DNA of 64,000 bases from Methanobacteriota archaeon (GCA_029556335.1 JAKQFA010000030.1:127275-191274); one strand, 5' to 3'. Shown: positions 18,251 to 27,013, numbered from the stretch's first letter. Notes: generated from the sequence alone by a model not told the origin. Made by a program: numbers and translations.

Positions 18251-20071
18251 TTGAAAATTGTTCCTGATACCAGTGTAATCGTTGATGGCCGGATCACCCG
18301 TATTGTCCAGGATGATGAATACAAGGGTTGTGAGGTTATTGTCTCCGAGGCAGTGGTAGCTGAATTGGAAAACCAGGCCAATAAAGGAAGAGAAACTGGT
18401 TTTAATGGATTGGAAGAACTTAAAAATCTGCAGAAGCTTCATAGTGAGGGGCGTATACACGTCAGTTATGTGGGGCGCCGGCCCACCCTGGATGAGATTT
18501 CCCTGGCCCGGGGGGGTGAAATAGATGCCATGATCCGCAGCACCGCCGGGGAGTATCAGGCCACCCTCATGACCAGTGACCGGGTGCAGAAGGAAGTGGC
18601 CGAGGCCCAGGGACTGAAAGCAGTTTACTTGAAGCCAGAGATGTTGGAGTACCGGGACATTGAGGTAACCCGCTTTTTCGACAAGAACACCATGTCCGTC
18701 CACTTGAAGGAGAACGTAATCCCCATGGCCAAGAAGGGAACCCCGGGCAATATACAGCTGGTTAAGATCGGTTCCAGGCCACTTAAACGATCCAAGATAG
18801 AGTCCATGGCCCGGGAGATAGTGGAAAGGGCTAAGAGTGACTTTCAGAGTTTCATAGAGATAGAATGGGAGGGTGCCACTGTGGTGCAGTTCCGGGAGTA
18901 CCGGATATCCATTGCCCGACCACCCTTCTCAGATGGGGTGGAGATAACCATAGTCCGGCCAGTGGCCAAGGTATCCATCGGCAGTTACCATCTTCCTGAT
19001 AAACTCATCGACCGCCTGGAGAATATGGCCAAGGGAGTGCTAATTGCCGGACCCCCTGGTGCCGGTAAAACCACTTTCGCCCAGGCCGTGGCAGAATTCT
19101 ACCTCAACAACGGTTCCATAGTGAAGACCATGGAATCACCCCGGGACTTGCAGGTGGAAGATGAAATAACCCAGTACGCCCCCCTTGAGAAGGACATGGG
19201 AAAAACTGCGGATATATTGTTGTTGGTTAGACCTGATTACACCATATATGATGAGTTACGTAAAACCAAGGACTTCCGAATATTCGCTGATATGAGGATG
19301 GCTGGGGTGGGTATGGTGGGAGTGGTCCACGCCACCCGGCCCATCGACGCCATACAGCGTATCATAGGCCGGGTGGAGCTGGGCATGATCCCCTCCATTG
19401 TGGACACCACCATCTACATCGATGAGGGACAAGTTAAGGCCATCTATCAGGTCACATTAACGGTGAAGGTGCCCAGTGGAATGGTGGAAGCGGATCTGGC
19501 CCGTCCGGTAATTGAAATCAGGGACTTTGAAACTGGTAGCCTGGCCCACGAGATCTACACCTACGGGGAGCAGACCATTGTCATGGATGTGGGTCCGGAG
19601 CGTAGGGAGAAACCCCCGGTGCACCGCATAGCTGAGAAGGAGATCCAACGGGAGATCAAGAAGAGAGTCCCCCAGGCCCGGATTAAGGTTGATATGAAAT
19701 CTGACCGGAGGGCCACGGTGTGGATTGACGAAGAATACGTGGCCCAGTTGATTGGTAAACGGGGTAAGAACATCGAGGAGATAGAAAAACGGGTGGGTAT
19801 CAGCATTGGTGTGGAGACACTGCAGTCCCGTGATATTTATGAACAGGCCCCAGTGGAAGTGGATATAGCTGGGAACTACGTGGTGCTCCAGTTCGGTAAA
19901 GAAGCTGTTGGAACCCCATTTGACATCCTGGTTAACAATGATTACCTCTTCACCGCCACCGTGGGCAAAAAAGGCCATATTAAGATAAAAAAAGACATAG
20001 AACTGGCAGAAATAATCCTAAAGGCTCTGCAAAGTAACGAACCCATAGGAGCCCGGGTGAGGAGGGAGTAG
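18251..20071 (+). CDS. PIN - RNase E-like ATPase - KH fusion protein (archaeal PINc/VapC ATPase)
   Basis: A 606-residue protein typical of archaea. An N-terminal PIN domain begins IVPDTSVIVDGRI and has the later acidic motif GGEIDAMIRS and TSDRVQ. A secretion-ATPase-like P-loop domain follows with AGPPGAGKTTFAQ near residue 262, and a KH RNA-binding motif IGKRGKNIEEIEKRVG near 503. This combination suggests an ATP-driven RNA-processing nuclease, but no substrate is established. TTG 18251 starts 2 bp after the hisI stop, so the genes are coupled. Length is normal for the family and all active-site residues seem intact. Confidence 0.9.
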   Translation: MKIVPDTSVIVDGRITRIVQDDEYKGCEVIVSEAVVAELENQANKGRETGFNGLEELKNLQKLHSEGRIHVSYVGRRPTLDEISLARGGEIDAMIRSTAGEYQATLMTSDRVQKEVAEAQGLKAVYLKPEMLEYRDIEVTRFFDKNTMSVHLKENVIPMAKKGTPGNIQLVKIGSRPLKRSKIESMAREIVERAKSDFQSFIEIEWEGATVVQFREYRISIARPPFSDGVEITIVRPVAKVSIGSYHLPDKLIDRLENMAKGVLIAGPPGAGKTTFAQAVAEFYLNNGSIVKTMESPRDLQVEDEITQYAPLEKDMGKTADILLLVRPDYTIYDELRKTKDFRIFADMRMAGVGMVGVVHATRPIDAIQRIIGRVELGMIPSIVDTTIYIDEGQVKAIYQVTLTVKVPSGMVEADLARPVIEIRDFETGSLAHEIYTYGEQTIVMDVGPERREKPPVHRIAEKEIQREIKKRVPQARIKVDMKSDRRATVWIDEEYVAQLIGKRGKNIEEIEKRVGISIGVETLQSRDIYEQAPVEVDIAGNYVVLQFGKEAVGTPFDILVNNDYLFTATVGKKGHIKIKKDIELAEIILKALQSNEPIGARVRRE

Positions 20072-20110
20072 TTGCCAGGGAAGGAAAAAATAACAGCTGG
20101 AGAACCTTAA

Positions 20111-20860
20111 ATGAAGATCGGTGTATCAACCCTGGCTTTGTACCCAGAGAAACTGGATAATGTACTGGGCTACCTGGAAGAGCTGAAAGTGGATTTCTGT
20201 GAAATAATAAACGAATACCCCTACCATCAGGTAGGGAGTGATGATTTGGAGTCATTTAATATACAAGCCACCATCCACGCCCCGCTGTCAGATATTAACT
20301 TGGCCTCTACTAACCAGGCTATTCAGAAAGCTTCTATTATGCAGGTGAAGCGTTCCATGGACCTGGCCAGGAGTTTGGACGCTGAGGTGGTGGTGGTGCA
20401 TCCCGGGCAGATGCCCATCCTGAGCCGGGGCTTGGAGGAGGCAGTGCTAAGATACAACCAGGATTCACTGGCAGAGTGCGCTGCCTACGCATTTGACTGT
20501 GGGGTTAGTATGTGCGTGGAGAACATGCCCCGCATTGACGGCCTTCTCTTCCAGGACTTGGCGGAGTTGCACCAGTTGGTGCAGGACCTAGATGTTCACA
20601 TAACTCTGGATGTGGGACATGCTCATAACAATTCCATCCCCCCTGCAGAGATGTTAAAGTCCTCCCGGGTGAAACATGTGCACCTTTCTGATAACGATGG
20701 ATCATTCGACCACCACCATGCCCTGGGATCAGCTGGTATTGACTTCAAATCCATTATAAGCCATCTCCAGGAGTTGAACTACCGGGGGATCCTGGTGGTG
20801 GAGGTTAAAGAGTCCGCCGATATAAAGCCCAGCCTCAGTTACCTGCAGGGCCTACTGTAA
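20111..20860 (+). CDS. Xylose-isomerase-like TIM-barrel protein (sugar phosphate isomerase/epimerase family)
   Basis: A 249-residue TIM barrel of the AP-endonuclease-2/sugar isomerase superfamily. Expected metal-site strands are in order: EIINEYPYHQ near 36-46, ATIHAPLSDINL near 54, VVVHPGQMP near 96, CVENMPRIDG near 137 with the Glu ligand, LDVGHAHNN near 170, VKHVHLSDNDG near 193 and VVEVKES near 231. Substrate is unknown; in this lineage such genes can be DNA-repair-like or sugar-metabolic. The gene follows the PIN-ATPase gene after 39 bp and precedes the F420:NADP oxidoreductase. Confidence 0.85.
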   Translation: MKIGVSTLALYPEKLDNVLGYLEELKVDFCEIINEYPYHQVGSDDLESFNIQATIHAPLSDINLASTNQAIQKASIMQVKRSMDLARSLDAEVVVVHPGQMPILSRGLEEAVLRYNQDSLAECAAYAFDCGVSMCVENMPRIDGLLFQDLAELHQLVQDLDVHITLDVGHAHNNSIPPAEMLKSSRVKHVHLSDNDGSFDHHHALGSAGIDFKSIISHLQELNYRGILVVEVKESADIKPSLSYLQGLL

Positions 20861-20955
20861 CCCATGGCTAGATATAATGATTTATAAAGTGGGAAGAAAA
20901 AGATTCTCTATTAATAGATTCGTGGAAAGTATGTAGTTAAAGTGGGGATAATAGT

Positions 20956-21627
20956 ATGAAGTTGGGAATTATAGGCGGAACTGGTGATCAAGGCTTGGGA
21001 ATAGCTCTTAGACTGGCTAAAGCCGGTGAAGAAATTATTATTGGATCTCGGGATGTTAAGAAGGCGGAAAATGCTGTCAGTCTAGTTAAGAATATGCTGG
21101 CTGATGATGAGACCCGGAATATTCGGGGTGCCACTAACCAGGAAGCAGCCCGGGAGGCAGATCTGGCCGTGCTCACTGTGCCCCTGCAGGCCCAGATCCT
21201 CACTCTGAAAGGGATTCGGGAAGAACTTCAGGGTAAAATTGTGGTAGACGCCACTGTACCCCTGGACAGTTGCTTGGCAGGCCGGCCCAATCGCTACGTG
21301 GATGTGTGGGAGGGTTCGGCAGCTGAGAGATCACAGGCCATGCTAAGGGACCAGGAGGTGAAGGTGGTATCCGCCTTCAATAACATGAGCGCGGCCAGCC
21401 TTACCAACGCTGATAAAGACGTGGATTGTGACTGTCTGGTATCAGGAGATGATCCTGAGGCCAAGAAGGTGGTAATGGAACTGGCTGAGAAGATACCTGG
21501 AGTCCGGTCCATCGACTGCGGAGCCCTGGAGAATGCCCGCATCGTGGAGAAAATAACACCCCTCCTCATAAATTTAAACATACGTAACCAGATTAAGATG
21601 GCAGGTATAAGGATAACCGGCCTTTAA
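20956..21627 (+). CDS. npdG: F420H2:NADP oxidoreductase
   Basis: Passes hydride between coenzyme F420 and NADP+, the main NADPH source of many methanogens. The 223-residue protein has the family-typical N-terminal dinucleotide motif GIIGGTGDQGLGIALRLAKAG, IGSRDVKKA for the NADP phosphate, the AVLTVPLQAQ strand, and VVSAFNNMSAASL in the substrate cleft. ATG 20956 is 95 bp after the upstream gene, with GTGGGGATA before it. NADPH from this enzyme would feed hmgA and aroE products in the same window. Confidence 0.93.
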   Translation: MKLGIIGGTGDQGLGIALRLAKAGEEIIIGSRDVKKAENAVSLVKNMLADDETRNIRGATNQEAAREADLAVLTVPLQAQILTLKGIREELQGKIVVDATVPLDSCLAGRPNRYVDVWEGSAAERSQAMLRDQEVKVVSAFNNMSAASLTNADKDVDCDCLVSGDDPEAKKVVMELAEKIPGVRSIDCGALENARIVEKITPLLINLNIRNQIKMAGIRITGL

Positions 21628-21647
21628 ATTTATAAAGGAAGTTAAAT

Positions 21648-22232
21648 ATGGAGATACTGAAGAATACTGCAGAATCCATTGCAAAACATTCCCTGGAGGT
21701 CATCAATCGAATCGACCCCCAAAAGGTGAACCTGATGATAGATACCATCATGAACTCCCAGTCAGTGTTCATCGTTGGAAGTGGCCGGTCAGAATTGATA
21801 GGAAAGGCCTTTGCCATGCGGCTCATGCACCTGGGATTCATGGTGCACGTGGTGGGTGATGTAACCACCCCCGCCATCACCAACAATGATTGTCTGGTGG
21901 CAATTTCTGGATCAGGTGAAACTAAGACCGTTACTATAGCAGCAGAAACCTCCAAGGATGTGGGGGCTAAAGTGGTGGCCATCACCACCAACCCCCAATC
22001 CACCCTGGGTGAATGCCTGGATGTGCTGGTGAAGATGGATAGTAAGAGCAAAGTTCCCTGGAAACATCCCACCTCCCATACATTGAAGGGTAACTACGAT
22101 GACATGACACCCCTGGGCACCCTCTTTGAAGACGTCACCCACCTATTCCTGGACGGTCTTATAGCCGAGTTCATGGCCCGTATGGGACAGAAAGAAACTG
22201 ATCTGCGTAGAAGACACGCTACCTTGGAGTAG
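21648..22232 (+). CDS. hxlB: 6-phospho-3-hexuloisomerase
   Basis: SIS-domain sugar isomerase of 194 residues that interconverts hexulose 6-phosphate and fructose 6-phosphate. In methanogens it supports ribose formation by running the ribulose monophosphate route backward. Signs are FIVGSGRSELIGKAFAMRLMHLGF near residue 43, VAISGSGETKTV near 85 and AITTNPQSTLGE near 110, all SIS phosphosugar contacts, and the HLFLDGLIAEFM helix. No fused hexulose-phosphate synthase or formaldehyde-activating domain is attached. The gene starts 20 bp after npdG. Confidence 0.92.
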   Translation: MEILKNTAESIAKHSLEVINRIDPQKVNLMIDTIMNSQSVFIVGSGRSELIGKAFAMRLMHLGFMVHVVGDVTTPAITNNDCLVAISGSGETKTVTIAAETSKDVGAKVVAITTNPQSTLGECLDVLVKMDSKSKVPWKHPTSHTLKGNYDDMTPLGTLFEDVTHLFLDGLIAEFMARMGQKETDLRRRHATLE

Positions 22233-22271
22233 AATTTCCCTTCTGATGGAGTATCAGTCCGGTGAAAGGAT

Positions 22272-22775
22272 ATGAATGGGGAACTAAAAGGGGAGATGGT
22301 AACGGTAACTAGCCCGAAAGCCATCCGATTACATGAAAATAGCCATTTTGGACAGTTGGTCAAGGACGAGTTACAATTACCACTAGTAGAAGCACTGTTT
22401 CTGGTGGAAAAGGATAAGTTGACTTTGTCCAGTAAGGGAAGTGATCTATCCTGGGAGGAGTTCGCCGACCTTTTAAGGGATGAAGGACTTTTCACCAAGT
22501 ACCTGGTTTATAGGGACCTTAGAAACAGAGGTTACATTGTAAAAACCGGTTTCAAGTATGGATCAGAGTTCAGGCTCTATGAAAGGGGAAGATCTCCCGG
22601 TAATGGGCATTCCGACTTTCTGGTTAAAATTCTCACCGAGGATCAGCACATAAATATCAACGATTTCTCCAGTTACGTCCGGGTAGCCCATGGTGTTAAC
22701 AAGAAGCTGATGCTGGCAGTGGTTGATGATGAACAAGACATCACCTACTACAACGTGGAATGGACCAGGCCCTAG
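22272..22775 (+). CDS. endA: tRNA-splicing endonuclease
   Basis: Removes introns from archaeal pre-tRNAs by cutting bulge-helix-bulge sites. At 167 residues it is the short, homotetrameric type. The C-terminal nuclease domain has the conserved helix YLVYRDLRNRGYIVKTGFKYG, the catalytic Tyr in FRLYERG, the catalytic His in GNGHSDFLVKI and the catalytic Lys in VNKKLMLAVVDDE. ATG 22272 follows GAAAGGATA. trpS lies 52 bp downstream on the same strand. Confidence 0.96.
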   Translation: MNGELKGEMVTVTSPKAIRLHENSHFGQLVKDELQLPLVEALFLVEKDKLTLSSKGSDLSWEEFADLLRDEGLFTKYLVYRDLRNRGYIVKTGFKYGSEFRLYERGRSPGNGHSDFLVKILTEDQHININDFSSYVRVAHGVNKKLMLAVVDDEQDITYYNVEWTRP

Positions 22776-22829
22776 GGGAGATAGTTATATTATATCCCTA
22801 CCATAAGCTCTAATATTAACATCAAGGTG

Positions 22830-23930
22830 ATGAATCTGATAGACCCCTGGAGTTCAGCCCTAGTCGACTACGAAAAACTGATCCAGCAATTTGGAATTAA
22901 GCCCTTCCAGGATGTGCTGGGAGATATAGAGGATCCCTCCCTCCTGATGAGGCGGGGTATTATATTCGGTCACAGGGATTTTGGCCGTATAGTTAAGGCC
23001 CTGCAGGAGAAAACTCCCTTTGCCGTGGTAACAGGGATGATGCCCAGTGGCAGGATGCACATCGGCCACAAGATGATCGTGGATCAGATCATCTGGTACC
23101 AGAAGATGGGGGCCGAGGTATACATTCCCATCGCTGATATGGAGGCCTACTCCGCCCGGGGAGTGGAGTTTGAGGAGTCCCGTAAGATAGCCCTGGAGGA
23201 GTACATCACCAACTACATCGCCCTGGGACTGGATTTTTCTTCAAAAAACATCACCACCTACCTGCAGTCTGAAAATCAGGATGTGAACCACCTGGCCTAC
23301 CAGTTGGGCCGCAGGGTGAACTGGAATGAGATGAAGGCCATCTATGGTTTTAACGGGTCAACCAACCTATCTCACCTTTACGTACCCCTGATACAAGTGG
23401 CAGACATACTGCATCCACAACTGGAGTCCTATGGCGGCCCTAAACCCACAGTGGTTCCAGTGGGGCCGGATCAGGACCCCCACATACGCCTCACCCGGGA
23501 TCTTGCCGAGCGATTCAAGAACCAGTTCCACTTCGTTACTCCCTCCTCCACTTACCATCGTTTTATCACCGGACTCACCGGTGGAAAAATGTCCAGTAGC
23601 AAAGCAAAAACAGCCATATTCCTGTCAGACAGTCCAGAAGAGGCAGAGAAAAAGTTAAAAACAGCCAAGACCGGTGGCCGGGAGAGTCGGGAGGAGCAGG
23701 AAAAACTGGGAGGAGTTCCCAGTGAGTGTGTGGTCTACGAGATGCTGCTCTACCACCTGGTGGATGATGACCAGGAACTGGCCGAAATTTACAAGCAGTG
23801 CATCCAGGGCCAGATCCAGTGTGGCGAGTGTAAGATGCAAGCCGCTGTTAAGGTCCGTGAGTTATTTGAACAACTGGAACGTAAGCGGGAGCAGGCCCGG
23901 GATGAAGCACTTAAAGTGCTGGAGGGATAA
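22830..23930 (+). CDS. trpS: Tryptophanyl-tRNA synthetase
   Basis: Class I synthetase, archaeal/eukaryotic type, of about 366 residues. The HIGH motif reads MPSGRMHIGHKM near residue 74 and the KMSKS motif reads GGKMSSSKAK near 252. The GPDQDPHIRLTRD segment is also typical. The start is in doubt: GTG 22827 and ATG 22830 overlap the SD AAGGTGA itself, while CTG 22836 lies 5 nt after it, the spacing used by neighbours, and would give a protein starting MIDPWSS. I list the ATG as the conventional choice. Confidence 0.95.
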   Translation: MNLIDPWSSALVDYEKLIQQFGIKPFQDVLGDIEDPSLLMRRGIIFGHRDFGRIVKALQEKTPFAVVTGMMPSGRMHIGHKMIVDQIIWYQKMGAEVYIPIADMEAYSARGVEFEESRKIALEEYITNYIALGLDFSSKNITTYLQSENQDVNHLAYQLGRRVNWNEMKAIYGFNGSTNLSHLYVPLIQVADILHPQLESYGGPKPTVVPVGPDQDPHIRLTRDLAERFKNQFHFVTPSSTYHRFITGLTGGKMSSSKAKTAIFLSDSPEEAEKKLKTAKTGGRESREEQEKLGGVPSECVVYEMLLYHLVDDDQELAEIYKQCIQGQIQCGECKMQAAVKVRELFEQLERKREQARDEALKVLEG

Positions 23931-23964
23931 ATACTACGTTAGTCTATCATGGGAGGAGGTTGAA

Positions 23965-24645
23965 ATGGCAAGGGATAAATATGAAAGTTATATTGGGGGA
24001 TTGTACCGTAGGAATGAGCGCTTTTTGATTATTTCCACCGTCATATTCTTTGCATCCATGTTCATTGGATACGCCCTGTCCGGGATGCTGGCGTGGATCA
24101 TGGGTGGTGTCCTGGACAACATGAAAAGACAGGTAGGTCAGGGCGAACTAAAACTCACCACCCTCTCCATATTTTTAAACAACTTTAAAGTGATTCTCTA
24201 CCTCTACGGGGGAGGACTGGTCTTGGGCATTATCACCACCTACTTACTGTTCTACAACGGCATGTTCATAGGCTACGCTGCATCCCAGTATCCCCTGAGC
24301 AATTTCATTGTATACACCATCCCCCATGGTATCTTCGAAATTGTGGGAATCATAGTATCTGGTGCAGCTGGTTTTAAACTGGCCGGTGTGGTCGTAGATA
24401 TAATAAAGGGACTGCGACACATACAACCGGAAATGTCCCGATCCAACCAGTTCAACTACCTTTTAAAAGTTTACTACGATGATTTTAAAGAATCGCTGGT
24501 ACTCCTGTCCATCGCCGTGATCCTGTTACTGATCGGAGCCTTCATAGAGGCTAACTTCACCCTTACCTGGGCTAACTACGTCACCGGAGTCACCACCCAA
24601 AGTGTCAGTGAAAATCCTTTAAACAGCCTCTTCCGAGTATCTTAA
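23965..24645 (+). CDS. Stage II sporulation protein M-like (DUF95) membrane protein
   Basis: A 226-residue membrane protein with five or so hydrophobic segments (about residues 22-45, 72-98, 104-120, 124-150 and 175-195). The motifs NNFKVILYLYGGG, LLFYNGMFIGY and IPHGIFEIVGIIVSGAAGFKLA are typical of the SpoIIM/DUF95 family, which is widespread in archaea that do not sporulate; function is unknown, perhaps transport or membrane shaping. ATG 23965 follows GGGAGGAGG. The frame extends upstream into trpS but that is a shadow. Confidence 0.85.
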   Translation: MARDKYESYIGGLYRRNERFLIISTVIFFASMFIGYALSGMLAWIMGGVLDNMKRQVGQGELKLTTLSIFLNNFKVILYLYGGGLVLGIITTYLLFYNGMFIGYAASQYPLSNFIVYTIPHGIFEIVGIIVSGAAGFKLAGVVVDIIKGLRHIQPEMSRSNQFNYLLKVYYDDFKESLVLLSIAVILLLIGAFIEANFTLTWANYVTGVTTQSVSENPLNSLFRVS

Positions 24646-24668
24646 AACTAAAAAAAAGGTGATTTATA

Positions 24669-25865
24669 ATGATGATATGCATATCCTGTGGTGCCGAGTA
24701 TGACAACCAGGATATAATCTACACCTGCCAGAAATGCGGATCCATACTGGAGGTTATATGCCAGCCCCGGGTATCCCGGGACGTTTTCGAGTGTCGAAGA
24801 TCCACCATGTGGAAGTACAAGGAATTCATGCCTGTGGATCATTCCCTCATCGTCAGCCTAGAGGAGGGAGGAACACCTTTCTGCCGCTGTGATAAGCTGG
24901 GAGATGATCTGGGGGTGGAGCTCTACGTAAAGGTGGAGGGATCCAACCCCACCGGCAGCTTCAAAGATAGGGGGATGAGTGTGGGCATAACCAAGGCCAT
25001 GGAGTTAGGCGTGGACACAGTGGGCTGTGCCTCCACAGGTAATACCTCGGCCTCTCTTGCAGCATACGCAGCCCGGGCGGGTTTAAGGTGTGTTGTGCTT
25101 TTACCTGCCGGTAAGGTGGCCCTGGGGAAGTTGGCCCAGGCCATGTTCCATGGCGCCGAGGTTATATCAGTAAGGGGCAACTTCGATGAGGCCCTGGAGG
25201 CCGTGACTGCCCTGGCCCTGGAGGGGCAGCTTTATCTATTAAATTCCGTTAATCCCTTCCGTCTGGAGGGGCAGAAGTCAATAGGATTTGAGATTGTGGA
25301 TGATCTGGGCTGGAAATCACCGGATCGGATCATCTTACCCGTGGGTAACGCCGGGAACATATCCGCCATCTGGAAGGGTATCACCGAATTTCATGAGGCC
25401 GGTTTCATAAAGGACCTGCCCCGTATGACGGGTATCCAGGCAGAGGGCGCTGCTCCCATAGTCCAGGCAGTTTTTCAGGGAGCAGAGGATATTGTGCCAG
25501 TGGAAGACCCGGAGACCGTGGCCACAGCCATACGTATCGGGGCTCCAGTAAGTGCCAAAAAAGCTCTGCGGGCCATATACGAATCGGATGGTATGGCGGA
25601 GACCGTCACCGATGCAGAGATCCTGGATGCCCAGAAACTCCTAGCCCGACGGGAGGGGATCGGGGTGGAACCCGCCTCCGCAGCATCCATCGCTGGTCTT
25701 AAGAAGTTGGTTGAGTCGGGGCAGATAAATAAGGGGGAACAGATCGTCTGCATAGTAACTGGACATCTATTAAAAGATCCTAACACTGCAATTGATGCCT
25801 GTACAGAGCCAGTTAAAGTTGATGCTGATATAAACGCCCTTTCCAGGATTATAAGCAGGGTTTGA
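24669..25865 (+). CDS. thrC: Threonine synthase
   Basis: PLP enzyme that converts O-phosphohomoserine to threonine. The 398-residue protein opens with a rubredoxin-like zinc ribbon (CISCGAEY and CQKCGS), as in archaeal forms. The PLP Lys is in NPTGSFKDRGMSVG near residue 100, the Ser/Thr loop is ASTGNTSASLAAYAARAG, and the phosphate-binding glycine loop is LPVGNAGNIS near 221. The ATG follows AAAGGTGAT at good spacing. It ends the run that began with hisS; a histone gene follows after 236 bp. Confidence 0.96.
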   Translation: MMICISCGAEYDNQDIIYTCQKCGSILEVICQPRVSRDVFECRRSTMWKYKEFMPVDHSLIVSLEEGGTPFCRCDKLGDDLGVELYVKVEGSNPTGSFKDRGMSVGITKAMELGVDTVGCASTGNTSASLAAYAARAGLRCVVLLPAGKVALGKLAQAMFHGAEVISVRGNFDEALEAVTALALEGQLYLLNSVNPFRLEGQKSIGFEIVDDLGWKSPDRIILPVGNAGNISAIWKGITEFHEAGFIKDLPRMTGIQAEGAAPIVQAVFQGAEDIVPVEDPETVATAIRIGAPVSAKKALRAIYESDGMAETVTDAEILDAQKLLARREGIGVEPASAASIAGLKKLVESGQINKGEQIVCIVTGHLLKDPNTAIDACTEPVKVDADINALSRIISRV

Positions 25866-26039
25866 ACGATTTTGGCCTATATTTATCTTCTGGGTAATCT
25901 GGTTGATCTGGATATGCTGATTATTTACACCCTATCTTTAATGTCACGATTGGTAACTAGATGACCCAAGATCATATAAATCTGGATGTAGTGACCCCAT
26001 ACCATATGAATGACCGAATAATCACTGCAATTAGGGATA

Positions 26040-26050
26040 AATATATATAA
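26040..26050 (+). promoter_or_regulatory. TATA box of the first histone gene
   Basis: AATATATATAA lies about 57 bp before the histone ATG, so a transcript beginning about 25 bp downstream would have a leader of about 25-30 nt containing the AGGTGA SD. The very A/T-pure box fits a strongly expressed gene. Confidence 0.6.
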
Positions 26051-26101
26051 GAGTACAACAACAGTGTATATTAACAAATCTACAAAATTGAGGTGAATAA
26101 T

Positions 26102-26305
26102 ATGGAATTACCAATAGCTCCCATTGGAAGAATAATAAAGAACGCCGGTGCCGAAAGAGTTTCTGACGACGCAAGAGAAGCTCTGGCCAAAGCATTAGAA
26201 GAAAAAGGTGAAGCAATAGCCTTAGACGCTGTAAAACTAGCTAAACACGCCGGTCGTAAAACTGTTAAAGCAGCTGACATTGAAATGGTCGTCAAAAAGT
26301 TGTAA
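26102..26305 (+). CDS. Archaeal histone A
   Basis: A 67-residue histone-fold protein that wraps and compacts DNA as dimers and longer stacks. It begins MELPIAPIGRIIKNAGAERVS, with the loop RKTVKAADIEMVVKKL at the end, both hallmarks of HMf-type histones. There is no tail beyond the fold. A second copy lies at 39667; they share most residues but differ in helix 2 (LAKALEEKGEAIALDAV here). The ATG follows AGGTGA, and a T-rich terminator-like stretch follows the stop. Confidence 0.97.
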   Translation: MELPIAPIGRIIKNAGAERVSDDAREALAKALEEKGEAIALDAVKLAKHAGRKTVKAADIEMVVKKL

Positions 26306-26316
26306 GTAACCTTACA

Positions 26317-26338
26317 CCTTTTTGTTATCCTTTTTTTT
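26317..26338 (+). terminator. T-rich terminator-like stretch after histone A
   Basis: Two T runs (five and eight T) lie within 22 bp starting 12 bp after the histone stop. Archaeal RNA polymerase stops at such U-rich sites without needing a hairpin. It would separate the histone transcript from the L7Ae operon. Confidence 0.45.
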
Positions 26339-26406
26339 AGCTACTTATTTTCCTATTTTCTTACTTTTCCCTACTAGGACATTTTTTTATGGCACCATTT
26401 CTTAGT

Positions 26407-26458
26407 CCACCATGATCCCTGGTGGCACTCATCCTGGTCCAATGATAAGTATATATAC
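26407..26458 (+). promoter_or_regulatory. Inverted repeat and TATA box upstream of the L7Ae operon
   Basis: A perfect 6-bp inverted repeat, CCACCA at 26407-26412 and TGGTGG at 26420-26425 with a 7-nt gap, stands about 24 bp before a TATA-like GTATATATAC at 26449-26458. The TATA box predicts a transcript start near 26480, giving an unusually long leader of about 160 nt ahead of rpl7ae. The repeat could be an operator or an upstream activator site; this is inference. Confidence 0.4.
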
Positions 26459-26550
26459 CAATTCCAACTAATTTTTTGATATCTAATTTTAGATTCGAAT
26501 TGCTTTTTATGAGTTTCAAAATTAGAATTCATCATTGACGGTCATTTAAC

Positions 26551-26641
26551 TGATCCGGCATGAGCTCTTACACCCCCTGAGGCGTGTAAGTTTGGATCTG
26601 CCGATGGATGGTTGAAACCAGATGAAAAAGGAGGTAAATAA
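26551..26641 (+). promoter_or_regulatory. Structured 5' leader of rpl7ae, candidate L7Ae autoregulatory element
   Basis: The leader just before rpl7ae can fold. CGGCA at 26556-26560 pairs with TGCCG at 26599-26603, enclosing a strong hairpin, CTTACAC (26567-26573) with GTGTAAG (26584-26590). Next to it GA-TGGT (26607-26612) and ACCA-GA (26617-26622) form a short stem flanked by two GA steps, the arrangement of sheared G-A pairs in a kink-turn, although I find no good outer stem. This lies 6 nt before the SD AGGAGGT. L7Ae binds kink-turns and is known to repress its own mRNA in some archaea, so feedback control is plausible. Confidence 0.4.
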
Positions 26642-27013
26642 ATGGCAAAAGCAATGTATGTAAAATTTGATGTACCAAAAGAATTAGCTGACAAAGCCTA
26701 CGAGGCCCTGGAGATAGCCCGGGACACGGGTAAGATTACTAAGGGAACCAACGAGGTAACCAAGGCCATGGAAAGAGGCGAAGCACTACTTGTATTAATC
26801 GCAGAAGACATTGATCCACCTGAAATAGCAGCTCACATGCCAGTACTGGCTGAGGAAAAGGAAATACCCTACGTATACATCCCTACCAAGGATGAACTGG
26901 GTGAAGCAGCCGGGCTAAATGTGGGAACCGCATCTGCAAGCATTACTGATGCCGGCGAAGCCGCCGAACTCATCAAAGATGTAGCAGAGAAGGTGGAAGA
27001 ACTCAAGAAATAA
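26642..27013 (+). CDS. rpl7ae: Large subunit ribosomal protein L7Ae
   Basis: A 123-residue RNA-binding protein that recognises kink-turns in 23S rRNA, box C/D and H/ACA guide RNAs and RNase P RNA. The L7Ae signature appears as GTNEVTKAMERGEALLVLIAEDIDPPE near residues 36-65, then HMPVLAEEKEIPYVYIPTKDELGEAAG. It opens a run of translation genes. SD AGGAGGT lies 6 nt before the ATG. The leader is long and foldable (see 26551-26641). Confidence 0.98.
   Translation: MAKAMYVKFDVPKELADKAYEALEIARDTGKITKGTNEVTKAMERGEALLVLIAEDIDPPEIAAHMPVLAEEKEIPYVYIPTKDELGEAAGLNVGTASASITDAGEAAELIKDVAEKVEELKK

Noticed and set aside
23674..23964. Upstream extension of the SpoIIM-like frame into trpS
   Set aside because: The added part reads Arg/Ser-rich shadow sequence of trpS, and a GGGAGGAGG SD marks ATG 23965 as the start.
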